Shown: positions 31,534 to 40,078 of the stretch, in pieces
Layout of the letters: each line of letters starts with the position of its first letter
Position numbering within the stretch: the stretch's first letter is position 1
Origin: Nitrospinaceae bacterium
Lineage (GTDB): Bacteria; Nitrospinota; Nitrospinia; Nitrospinales; VA-1
Assembly: GCA_029261475.1 (NCBI GenBank)
Contig: JAJDBG010000016.1
Coordinates: forward strand, 1-58,204
DNA length: 58,204 bases
Direction of reading: 5' to 3'
Program-made: the position numbers and the translations under genes
The notes under the pieces: generated by a model
Seen by the model: only the letters and a program-made list of their open reading frames with translations
Told to the model about the DNA's origin: nothing
The model's database searches: none

Positions 31534-31572
31534 AAAAACACTGCGGACGAATTTTAACTCAAGGAGAATTCA

Positions 31573-32769
31573 ATGAACGAAGTGAAACAATTGGTCGAGG
31601 AAGTCAACCGCGCGTTCCTCGAGCACAAAAACAAAAACGACCAACGCCTCAAAGAACTGGAGGAAAAAGGACACGTCGATCCGCTCCTGGAGAAACAGGT
31701 GGAGCGCATCAGCGCAGAGATTCAGAATTTGAACGACATGAAGGGAAGGGTGGAAAAGCTCCACACCGCACTCAATCGACCGGGCATGGAATTCACAAAT
31801 GATGTGTCGGTCGATCCCGAGCGCAGTTCACAGCGCAAGGCAATGCTCCAATACATTCGCAAAGGTGAAGGCGCACTCAGCCCGCAAGAAGTCAAACTAC
31901 TCTCCTCCGACAGCGATCCCAATGGCGGCTACTGGGTAGCTTCTGCCATGTCCGATCAAGTTGTGCAGAAAGTTTTTGAAACATCAGCGATGCGCAAACT
32001 GATAGCGGTGGAAACCATTTCGGGAGACGCGCTGGAAGTTCCTGAAGATGTCAATGAAGCATCCGCAGGTTGGACCGCAGAGCAGGCGACGCGCCCGGAA
32101 ACGGCGACACCCGATATCGGCGTGCGGCGCATCCCGGTACACGAATTGTACGCTCAGCCAAAAGCCACACAGACATTGCTCGACGACGCACGAATCGACG
32201 TTGAGAATTGGCTGGCCAACAAGATCGCCGATAAAATTTCACGAATGGAGAACACAGCATTCATCAGCGGAGACGGCATTGGCAAGCCGCGCGGTATCCT
32301 CACGTACCCGGCTGGTACGAGCAATCCCGGCCAGGTACAACAAATCAATTCCGGTTCCGCCTCGGCCCTGACCGCAGATGGATTGCGCTCGGTGTATTAC
32401 GCACTGAAAAGTCCTTATGCAGACAATGCCAGCTGGCTACTGTCACGCAGTTCCGTGGAAGCCGTCTCCAAATTGAAAGACTCCAACGGTCAATACCTTT
32501 GGCAACCGGGCCTGCAAGCAGGCGAACCGCAAACGCTCATGGGCCGTCCCATCGAACGCATGGAAGACATGCCCAACGTCGCATCCAATTCCCTCTCCGT
32601 AGCATTCGGTGATTGGAAGCAAGCCTATACGGCAGTCGATCGAACGGGCGTGCGCATCTTGCGCGATCCCTTCAGCGCAAAACCTTTCGTCATGTTCTAC
32701 ACGACGAAGCGAACCGGAGGAGATGTTCTCAACTTCGAAGCGTTCGTACTCCAAAAGACAGCCGCATGA
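31573..32769 (+). CDS. HK97-type major capsid protein
   Basis: N-terminal coiled coil (delta domain), SSDSDPNGGYWVASAMSDQVV, AFISGDGIGKPRGIL, GRPIERMEDMPN. Confidence 0.92.
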   Translation: MNEVKQLVEEVNRAFLEHKNKNDQRLKELEEKGHVDPLLEKQVERISAEIQNLNDMKGRVEKLHTALNRPGMEFTNDVSVDPERSSQRKAMLQYIRKGEGALSPQEVKLLSSDSDPNGGYWVASAMSDQVVQKVFETSAMRKLIAVETISGDALEVPEDVNEASAGWTAEQATRPETATPDIGVRRIPVHELYAQPKATQTLLDDARIDVENWLANKIADKISRMENTAFISGDGIGKPRGILTYPAGTSNPGQVQQINSGSASALTADGLRSVYYALKSPYADNASWLLSRSSVEAVSKLKDSNGQYLWQPGLQAGEPQTLMGRPIERMEDMPNVASNSLSVAFGDWKQAYTAVDRTGVRILRDPFSAKPFVMFYTTKRTGGDVLNFEAFVLQKTAA

Positions 32770-32892
32770 CAATGACGGGCTGATCCCGCGATTGCTGTCT
32801 CGACTTGATTGAAACAGAATTCTTCACTGCCTGTCTTTTTGAAGCAGTGAAGAATTTATTTAACATTTTAAAAAATACATGGAGTCCAAAAT

Positions 32893-33276
32893 ATGAAAGA
32901 TGCAAAAAATAATTTATCCGCTTCGAAGAGTCTGGCACCGGCGATTTATTCCACCAATCAGGCGGAAAACGGAGCCAGTGTCGATCTACTGGGATTCGAC
33001 GGAGCGATTGCAGTGTTCACAGCCGGAACCTTGACCGATGGAACCTACGTCCCGAAATTGCAAGAGTCGGAAGACGATGCGACCTGGAGCGATGTGGCCT
33101 CTGCCGATATGGAGGGCAGTCTCGTTTCCATGACCGCCAACTCCATCCAGCGCGTGGGCTACAAAGGTGAGAAACGCTATCTGCGCCCGGTAGTCACCGT
33201 ATCGTCAGCGACCTCTGGCGGCGCACTTTGTGCCATGATGATCCGTAGCATCCCGCACCTTGCACCTGTGGCATAA
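32893..33276 (+). CDS. Small virion protein, possible head decoration/fibre
   Basis: Position after MCP; beta-rich sequence (GFDGAIAVFTAGTLTDGTYVPKLQESEDDATWSDV). Confidence 0.45.
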   Translation: MKDAKNNLSASKSLAPAIYSTNQAENGASVDLLGFDGAIAVFTAGTLTDGTYVPKLQESEDDATWSDVASADMEGSLVSMTANSIQRVGYKGEKRYLRPVVTVSSATSGGALCAMMIRSIPHLAPVA

Positions 33277-33375
33277 AGAAAATATTTTCATGTGGAGGAG
33301 GCGAATTTTTCCTCCTCCACATTTTAAATTATATTAAAACAAGATTTGACCCTAATTTTCGTAAAGGAGAGAGTG

Positions 33376-33765
33376 ATGCCATTCAATATCAGTCCCAATT
33401 TCCAGGAATTCAAGATTCCCATAGGTGACTACAAAATCGTGCTCAAGACAAGGCGTTACACAACAGAAGAATTCAACGCCTTTTTGAATTCGCGGCAGAC
33501 GGTTACAGAAAACGATGTAGAAAATCGAGAAGAGTCAGCCCATATAGATTTCATCAACGAACTTCTGGTTGGAATCTCGGCGACCGATGCGGAAGGCAAA
33601 GATGAAAAGGTGACCTATTCGGACCCGCAAAGCGGAGAGGAAAAGGATCTGAGTCCAGAGGTTCCTGATTGGAAATCGTTCATCGATCCACTTTTCAAAC
33701 TGAGAGCGGGAATTGAGTTACTCAGGGGACAGGGATTGCTGGAGAATCGCCAGCTAAAAAACTGA
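33376..33765 (+). CDS. Tail assembly chaperone (gpG-like)
   Basis: Position upstream of tape measure and slippery A_AAA_AAC immediately before TGA at its 3' end. Confidence 0.6.
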   Translation: MPFNISPNFQEFKIPIGDYKIVLKTRRYTTEEFNAFLNSRQTVTENDVENREESAHIDFINELLVGISATDAEGKDEKVTYSDPQSGEEKDLSPEVPDWKSFIDPLFKLRAGIELLRGQGLLENRQLKN

Positions 33766-34073
33766 TCGCCTACCTACAGGACGATGCGGCGGGGCTGGAG
33801 GTAGAGTACAAAAATTTTCTTCAAAGGGTCGAGTTGGAATGTGAAGACCCGGAGTGGAATATAGAAAATCACCCGGCGCGCAACAAACTAAAACAGTACA
33901 GCCCAGCCTTCAAGGACTGGGTTGCAAATCTGGAACGAATCTATCAATGGAAAAGCATTGCTTATCCTTTCGACAAAAACGATTTATCGCCCCTTCAATG
34001 GTCGGGTCTTTCCATACTGGAACGTTTCAGAAAAACAAGTGAACAAAGTTCATGTGCGGGCAGGCCCCCGTGA
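33376..34073 (+). CDS. Predicted -1 frameshift product of the tail chaperone (gpGT-like)
   Basis: -1 frame is open from 33756 (K-K-L-I-A-Y-L-Q-D-D-A-A-G-L-E-V-E-Y-K-N-F-L-Q-R-V-E-L-E-C-E-D-P-E-W...) to 34073; slippery AAAAAAC at 33756-33762. Confidence 0.6.
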
Positions 34074-34099
34074 CTGCCCGCAGTCGAGAAGCTGGAAAG

Positions 34100-34340
34100 A
34101 CACAGGCTGTTTGTTCGGCATGCCTTTAATAAAACCAATGGTTATACGACTTATAACATATCCGGCAGTTGCACCAAACACAAACATCATTCCAGGATAG
34201 GTGATGCCCTCAATCTATGTGGATTTCCTTATGGCATTCCGAGCAGGTGGCAATGGAGTCGCCGATGGGTTTGAAAAATAGTTCTTCGCAGAGTCGCTGA
34301 CTTGCTTTTTACAACCGTAGCATTCAATGAAGGCCATTTA
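34100..34340 (-). pseudogene. Degenerate copy of the adjacent zinc-ribbon/TM protein gene
   Basis: 34215-34340 closely resembles 34630-34760 (GTGGATTTCCTTATGGCATTCCG.GCAGGTGGCAATGGAGTC.CCGATGGGTTTGAAAAAT) but lacks the segment coding for ...CPHCRF and shifts frame. Confidence 0.65.
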
Positions 34341-34372
34341 TAATTTCTATTATTAGAGAATGAAGAGGCAGG

Positions 34373-34759
34373 CTATTTGGATCGCCCGTCTTTCAAAAGA
34401 TTGAAGATTAAGCCGCCCAAGGCTGAACCAATAAACAAACCCACTACAGTCCCAAGGTAAAGACCAGAATTTCCGCTCCACTTTTCACCCTTAAATGCAA
34501 AATAAAAGGAAAGAGCAATACCAGGCCCAAAGATAATCAGATCTCTAAAACGATACAAAACGGGATTTTTGGCTTTTTCGCCAAAGGGATCGTTCGATCC
34601 GCAGTTGTAGCATTCCTCGGAATCGCTGTGGATTTCCTTATGGCATTCCGCGCAGGTGGCAATGGAGTCCCCGATGGGTTTGAAAAATCGGCAATGCGGG
34701 CAGTTCTCCGCAGAGTCACTGATTTTCTTTTTGCATCCGTAGCATTCAATAAGAGCCAT
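34373..34759 (-). CDS. Double zinc-ribbon membrane protein (moron-like, antisense within tail operon)
   Basis: CYGCKKKISDSAENCPHCRF, CAECHKEIHSDSEECYNCG, then hydrophobic C-terminal helices. Confidence 0.65.
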   Translation of the reverse strand: MALIECYGCKKKISDSAENCPHCRFFKPIGDSIATCAECHKEIHSDSEECYNCGSNDPFGEKAKNPVLYRFRDLIIFGPGIALSFYFAFKGEKWSGNSGLYLGTVVGLFIGSALGGLIFNLLKDGRSK

Positions 34760-34820
34760 CTTTTCTCCAATAATTTCTATAAAGCAAACGTATTCATATC
34801 TTCATATCAAGGAGTATACT

Positions 34821-35990
34821 ATGTCGATTTCCGGAATGGCAACGGCCAGGATAAGGGTAGAATTTGAAGATAAATTCTCTAAAGAATCCAGCAAAGCATT
34901 GGCAGAATTCAAAAAAAAATATCTGGATATGTCAAAGGCTCTTGAAGAAAACGGGCTCTTTCAGATACCAAAAGTATCCAATGATTCAGGCAGTGAGAAA
35001 ACGGTTCTGGATACTGCTTTAAAATGGTTAGGTGCGGGCGGTAGTTTAGCTGGGATAGCGGGTTTTTTTGGGAAAGATTCAAAAAATCTGGGTGGTGTAG
35101 TTGAAAAATTCTCCGCTCAGAGGATGGCTGGAGCTGGTCTCGCTAATGCGGATAAATTTGTTCTCCCTGGATTAGCTTCGGCAACGCCCGTTGGTTTGGG
35201 GCTGACTACGATGGGGTGTTTGCTCTCTCAAACGCAGTGGTATGAGGACATGCAAGAGAAGGCCAAAGGTTTTTTCACTGAAGAAAAAAAGCAGGAAGAA
35301 ACTCAAAAAAAGAAGCAAGCGAATCTTGAAGCGGAAAAAAACATTCGCGAGGAGATCCTCACTAAAAAAAGGAGCGGTCTGGAGGTAGAGCAAAATATCG
35401 TTGCCAGGAATAATGAATCTCTGGTCACCCTTCAGGCTCTGAAAAATGAACAGGCTTCGGTCGAAGCGATGGATTTTAGCGTTCGTTTGAAAGACGGTGA
35501 CAAGTTGCTAAAGGAATCCGCCGACTTGAGAGCGGAAATAAATAAAATTTTTTCCAAACCGGTTTTTCAGGAAGTAAAAATTCGCCAGTCCGGCAGTGTA
35601 GCGGGCAGTTTGCTCGGCGATGGTTTTTCACTTCTGCAAGAGGAGACAGGCGGTTTGGGTCAATCTGTTTCAGAGCAGGCTGAAAGCAGTAACAAATCCA
35701 GTAAAGGTCTTCCGGGTCCTGCCGGGTCGGGTGGTCCGGTATCAAAACTGGCGAAGGGTGCGGACTTTATTCCCTACGACAATTTTCCCGCCAGTCTGCA
35801 CAAGGGCGAAGCGGTACTGCCTTCGGACGTGGCTGAGCAGTATCGGCGGGGGGCAAGCGGACGAACCATCAATATAGATAAATTCAACGTAGAAATCAGC
35901 GGGAATAACAAGCGACCCGAGGATTTGGCCCGCGAACTTTATTTCCACTTGAAAAGAATCGAGCAACATATTGATGAAAGCGTTTTTTAG
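34821..35990 (+). CDS. Short tape-measure-like tail protein
   Basis: Hydrophobic central segments, helical coiled coil, C-terminal 'FPASLHKGEAVLPSDVAEQYRRG' motif common in tape measure proteins; follows the tail chaperone. Confidence 0.65.
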   Translation: MSISGMATARIRVEFEDKFSKESSKALAEFKKKYLDMSKALEENGLFQIPKVSNDSGSEKTVLDTALKWLGAGGSLAGIAGFFGKDSKNLGGVVEKFSAQRMAGAGLANADKFVLPGLASATPVGLGLTTMGCLLSQTQWYEDMQEKAKGFFTEEKKQEETQKKKQANLEAEKNIREEILTKKRSGLEVEQNIVARNNESLVTLQALKNEQASVEAMDFSVRLKDGDKLLKESADLRAEINKIFSKPVFQEVKIRQSGSVAGSLLGDGFSLLQEETGGLGQSVSEQAESSNKSSKGLPGPAGSGGPVSKLAKGADFIPYDNFPASLHKGEAVLPSDVAEQYRRGASGRTINIDKFNVEISGNNKRPEDLARELYFHLKRIEQHIDESVF

Positions 35991-36085
35991 ATTGAAAAGA
36001 GATCATTAAGATTTCTTTTGTCATTGGCTCAGTACAAAAATTTTATCTCCCCATTTTTCATCCACCTACCCATTCGGAAAAAATC

Positions 36086-36706
36086 ATGTCACTCAAATTG
36101 AAATCTGCTCCTGCTACAGGAGCAGTGACTTTGGCTGAGGCCAAGGATTATCTACGTATCGCGGATTCTCAAAACGATGCTGAAATCGCATCACTGGTGT
36201 TGGCTTTGACAGAACGGGCCGAGTTGTGGACGGGTCGATCTTTTGTCGATCAAAGTTGGACCTTCTGGCTGGACTCCTTGCCGATCACAAAAAGTTGTTA
36301 TGCACGCCAAATTGAAATCCCGCGTCCTCCCCTGCAATCGGTCACACATATCAAGACCTACGACGCAGTAGGGACGGGCGCGGTGTTTCCTGCCAGTTCC
36401 TATTTTGTTGATACCGTGAGCTCGCCGGGTCGCATTGTTTTGCAAGAAGGGCATAGCTGGCCTGCGGGTGGCTTGCGTTTGGCAAATGCGGTGGAGATCG
36501 AATTCATTGCGGGTTATGGCAGTGTGGGAGCGGTACCGCCGGCTCTGCGAGAGGGAATACTGTTGTGGATGAAGGTCTTGTTCTCTGGAAAAACAAAATT
36601 ATTTGAGTCGGATGAATCAACACCGGGTCTTGCAGATTTGCACCGGGGTGAAATACCACCACAGACTTTGACACTCTGGAAACCCTATCAACTCATGCGC
36701 TTGTGA
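36086..36706 (+). CDS. Head-tail connector (gp6-like)
   Basis: VTLAEAKDYLRIADSQNDAEIASLVLALTERAELWTGRSFVDQSW; PRPPLQSVTHIKTYDAVG. Confidence 0.8.
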   Translation: MSLKLKSAPATGAVTLAEAKDYLRIADSQNDAEIASLVLALTERAELWTGRSFVDQSWTFWLDSLPITKSCYARQIEIPRPPLQSVTHIKTYDAVGTGAVFPASSYFVDTVSSPGRIVLQEGHSWPAGGLRLANAVEIEFIAGYGSVGAVPPALREGILLWMKVLFSGKTKLFESDESTPGLADLHRGEIPPQTLTLWKPYQLMRL

Positions 36707-37161
36707 AAGGTCGGATCATTTTGAAAATCTCTGTAAAAAATTATGTTTTACTCAAAGCTCTATTCAAAAGTCTCAACCGAAAGATCGACGCTACGATTGA
36801 GGATACAGCGCAGGGACTGATAGCTGAAGCCGAGCGCAGAGCGAAAGTGAGGGTACTCGATCCCACACGCAAGCCAAACAATGTGAGTGGAAAATATTAC
36901 CGATCGATAAAAGGCTCGACTCAACAAAAATCGGGTTTTTATATCGCCGAACTTTCGAGCGATGTGCCTTATTCGGGCGCGATTGAGTTTGGACATTCGC
37001 GGAAGAAATCTGCTCGAAATAATAAAAAAAATGTTTCTTTCAAAATTCCCCAGGGCAATCGAAGCAGGAAAGGGTTCCGCGTTCTGGGTGATTCGGTTGA
37101 GGAAGCAGTTTTGGATACAGAGCGCATTTTAAAGGAAAGATTCAAGAAAAATTTTGAATGA
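36703..37161 (+). CDS. HK97 gp10-like head-tail/tail completion protein
   Basis: LIAEAERRAKVRVLDPT...GKYYRSIKG...VPYSGAIEFGHSRKK; position after connector. Confidence 0.65.
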   Translation: MKGRIILKISVKNYVLLKALFKSLNRKIDATIEDTAQGLIAEAERRAKVRVLDPTRKPNNVSGKYYRSIKGSTQQKSGFYIAELSSDVPYSGAIEFGHSRKKSARNNKKNVSFKIPQGNRSRKGFRVLGDSVEEAVLDTERILKERFKKNFE

Positions 37162-37210
37162 GAATCGGGCTTAGTGCATACGCATGATTTGTAAAAGAGG
37201 AGGTATTCGC

Positions 37211-37687
37211 ATGACAGATTACACGCAGTTGGCATCGGCCATAAAGACAACGTTCAATGCCGACGCTTATTTGGGGAACACGGCAAACATCAAAAAAATT
37301 GAAACGAATAAGCGTGGCTTTTCAATACAAGACAATCGAGACGCTTTGTTTTATGGAGAACTCGATTTACCGGCGATTGCAATCGTTCCCAATTCCGACC
37401 CCAAGGAATCTTCTTTGGGGGCGACCAACGAGCAGATAGATGCGGTCAAGGTCGAAGTCGTTGCTGTGAGCAGGCATCGCTCTGCTCAGGAAGGCCTGGA
37501 CGCGCATTACACGATTGTCAAAAATATTGAATCGCTATTAGAGAAGCAAAGGAGTTCCACGCAGGACTTGGGACTCGATGCTTTTGTGCGCCAGGTCTCA
37601 ACAAGGCATGAGCAATTCAAAAAAGGCGAGTTCTATTATTTTGTATCGACTAGCACGGCGGTGGTTGAACTGACTGCAAGTTTCTAA
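37211..37687 (+). CDS. Tail terminator/completion-like protein
   Basis: Position between gp10-like and tail tube genes; size ~158 aa. Start MTDYTQLAS. Confidence 0.45.
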   Translation: MTDYTQLASAIKTTFNADAYLGNTANIKKIETNKRGFSIQDNRDALFYGELDLPAIAIVPNSDPKESSLGATNEQIDAVKVEVVAVSRHRSAQEGLDAHYTIVKNIESLLEKQRSSTQDLGLDAFVRQVSTRHEQFKKGEFYYFVSTSTAVVELTASF

Positions 37688-37807
37688 ATTCCTTCAGTCG
37701 TCTAGTTCCTGCAAAGACAGTTCCTCATTGGATCATCCCGGTTTTACAATCCCCCCCAAAAATTATCAGTGCGAAATCATTCGCATCCATTTAAGGAGAT
37801 ATTTTTT

Positions 37808-38851
37808 ATGAGCACCAAACGTATATCCACTGGCTGGCGAGCCTTTTCGACCGCTAAAGAATCTGTCTATGGAAGCCCTGCGACGGTGACGACAGCCCTC
37901 AATTTTGAAGGTTCCCCGACAGACATTGAAGCCAATGAGACACAGAACGACGAAAAAGAGGTGACGGGTTTTGTCGAAGCGACAGAGCATGCAACCTTGA
38001 ATTGGAAATTGGATGGCAATCACAAGCAACGGGCAATGCCGCATAACCTGGCAATATTTTTTGGATTGGTGATGGGTAAGGTGAGCACCGATCAACCGGA
38101 CAATGTGAACGATCCCGATGTTTATCGTCATTACATAGAGCGGGATCTAACAGACGCTGTTATGAAGTCGGTGACACTTGTGGAATACGATGGGGTCGCA
38201 CAGAAACAGTTCCCGGGCGTGTTTGGCAAGTCGGTAAAAATTTCTGGAGAGCGCGGTCAGTTCCTGCAACTGGAAGCGGAATTCGGCGGCATGGGAAAAG
38301 AGCTTGCCAGTGCTGTTTCCAAACCATCGGCTGTTGCGGAATCGTATTTGCGCTATGGCGATGTGGAATTCACGCGTGGTGGCGCACTCAGTGGTTCCGT
38401 TGCAGGTGGAGACCTGGCGGTGGGTTCTGGCCCGACATCATTCAAGGGAGCATTGAAAAGTTTTGATTATTCCATCAATGCCGAGCCGACGACTTTGTAC
38501 GAGATGGGGGACAACAGTGGTTATGTGACCCGCGCCGAACGTGGAGAGCGCTGGAAACAGGAATTGTCAGCCGTGTTTGAAATGGCAGACGATGCGCATA
38601 AAACAGGACTGACATCGGGAGCAGAATACGTGCTGAATATTCCGATCCAGGGTGCTGTGATTGCTGGTGGTTCGGGCAATTTAAAATACGAAGTCGATCT
38701 CATTTTTCCCAAGGCGGTGTATCGGGAAGCGAAGAAAGATTTGGATGGCTCAATCGTGACGGTGAACGGGCGTTTTCAAGTTCTGGAAGATGCGACCTAT
38801 GGCTCCGTGATTGTGAAAATTCAGAACAAGCAATCTTCCTACCTCGCTTAA
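37808..38851 (+). CDS. Major tail tube-like protein
   Basis: Position and composition (MSTKRISTGWRAFSTAKESVYGSPATVTTALNFEGSPTDIE...); beta-rich. Confidence 0.5.
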   Translation: MSTKRISTGWRAFSTAKESVYGSPATVTTALNFEGSPTDIEANETQNDEKEVTGFVEATEHATLNWKLDGNHKQRAMPHNLAIFFGLVMGKVSTDQPDNVNDPDVYRHYIERDLTDAVMKSVTLVEYDGVAQKQFPGVFGKSVKISGERGQFLQLEAEFGGMGKELASAVSKPSAVAESYLRYGDVEFTRGGALSGSVAGGDLAVGSGPTSFKGALKSFDYSINAEPTTLYEMGDNSGYVTRAERGERWKQELSAVFEMADDAHKTGLTSGAEYVLNIPIQGAVIAGGSGNLKYEVDLIFPKAVYREAKKDLDGSIVTVNGRFQVLEDATYGSVIVKIQNKQSSYLA

Positions 38852-38872
38852 CCATAAACAGGGAGATCAAAC

Positions 38873-39250
38873 ATGGCGGTTGGATTTTATTACCCGAGCA
38901 AGGCAGAACCGACTTCGCAGTGGGTTCCTTCGACACAACCTGTTTTCCCATTGCAGGAGACAGTGGATTATCCCTATCAGCTAAGTGGGGAAACGGCAGG
39001 CGGCGCGCTTTATGTTCAGGAGAAGGGTCAACAGATGAAGACCTTCGAGCTGAATTTCGTTCGCATGTCTGTTGCAGACAGGGATTCGGCATTGGCATTT
39101 TTCACGGCAGTGAAAAAATCGTTTCATGCTTTTGAGTATGAAAATCCTTCGGGAGAACTGGAATCGGTGCGCTGGATGAATGCCTTCAATTTTCAGCATG
39201 TGGTGCAGGGGAAGTATTCGGCATCGATTCAATTGCGGAAAGAAGTGTGA
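38873..39250 (+). CDS. Phage tail protein, uncharacterised
   Basis: ORF within the tail module: TFELNFVRMSVADRDSALAFFTAVKKSFHAFEYENPSGELESVRW. Confidence 0.5.
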   Translation: MAVGFYYPSKAEPTSQWVPSTQPVFPLQETVDYPYQLSGETAGGALYVQEKGQQMKTFELNFVRMSVADRDSALAFFTAVKKSFHAFEYENPSGELESVRWMNAFNFQHVVQGKYSASIQLRKEV

Positions 39251-39311
39251 GTTTGGAGAGATCAACAATTTAGTAAGAACTGATTTGAAATTCATAGACT
39301 GGGAGAATTTT

Positions 39312-39632
39312 ATGATTGATTGGAAGCGGGCGGTGCCTGCTGATTTTGATTGCTCATTTGAGGGAGAGGACATTACGGAGTCGGGAACTCATATCCAGAT
39401 TCCTGTTCGTGTCATGCATAGATCGTCGGGGGCAACGGCGTTTACGAAGTCTGTTCCTATCCGATCTGATTTTTATCGGGACTTGAAAAAACGTCCAGAT
39501 TATTTGCAGGCCCTGGTCAAGATTGTCAATCGACGTTGCAGAGAAACAATTTTACAAAAAATCAGCCAGGACTCAATGGACACGGGAGACAAGGTGGACT
39601 TGATCAATCTGGGAACGCAGGCCATGGAGTAG
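39312..39632 (+). CDS. Phage-associated hypothetical protein
   Basis: ORF within tail module, start MIDWKRAVP. Confidence 0.4.
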   Translation: MIDWKRAVPADFDCSFEGEDITESGTHIQIPVRVMHRSSGATAFTKSVPIRSDFYRDLKKRPDYLQALVKIVNRRCRETILQKISQDSMDTGDKVDLINLGTQAME

Positions 39633-39718
39633 CAAAGCTAGCAAGCGCGGTTTGCGTGGGATGAAACGATTGGGAAAATCGTTCACTTATAAATAATCAG
39701 ATCATCAGGAATGGAACT

Positions 39719-39946
39719 ATGTTGAAAATTATCATGTTACAAAATCAGAATGCGGCACCGGATGGTATAGACGTTCGCTCCTACAAAGAGGGAAGTGTGT
39801 ACTCAGTGCCGCGAGATTTGACAGAGGCATTAGCCCAAATATTTCTGCAAGAAAAATGGGCGCAAGAAGTTACAAAAAATTCAAAAGTCGTAAAACGTCG
39901 AAGCAGGAAAAGTCTGGCCTCTGCTCCCGAAAATAAATCTATCTGA
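39719..39946 (+). CDS. Small phage-associated hypothetical protein
   Basis: 75-aa ORF, basic C-terminus, within tail module. Confidence 0.4.
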   Translation: MLKIIMLQNQNAAPDGIDVRSYKEGSVYSVPRDLTEALAQIFLQEKWAQEVTKNSKVVKRRSRKSLASAPENKSI

Positions 39947-40078
39947 AAAAATGGAGCAGACCGCATCTGATTACAGCCCGTTCATGCACGCAGGTTATTC
40001 GGTCAAAAAAGCTTGCAGGTTCAGGACCTCCCGCCAAAGATTTTTCTTCTTTCTATAAATCCAAACAGAAAAAATATT

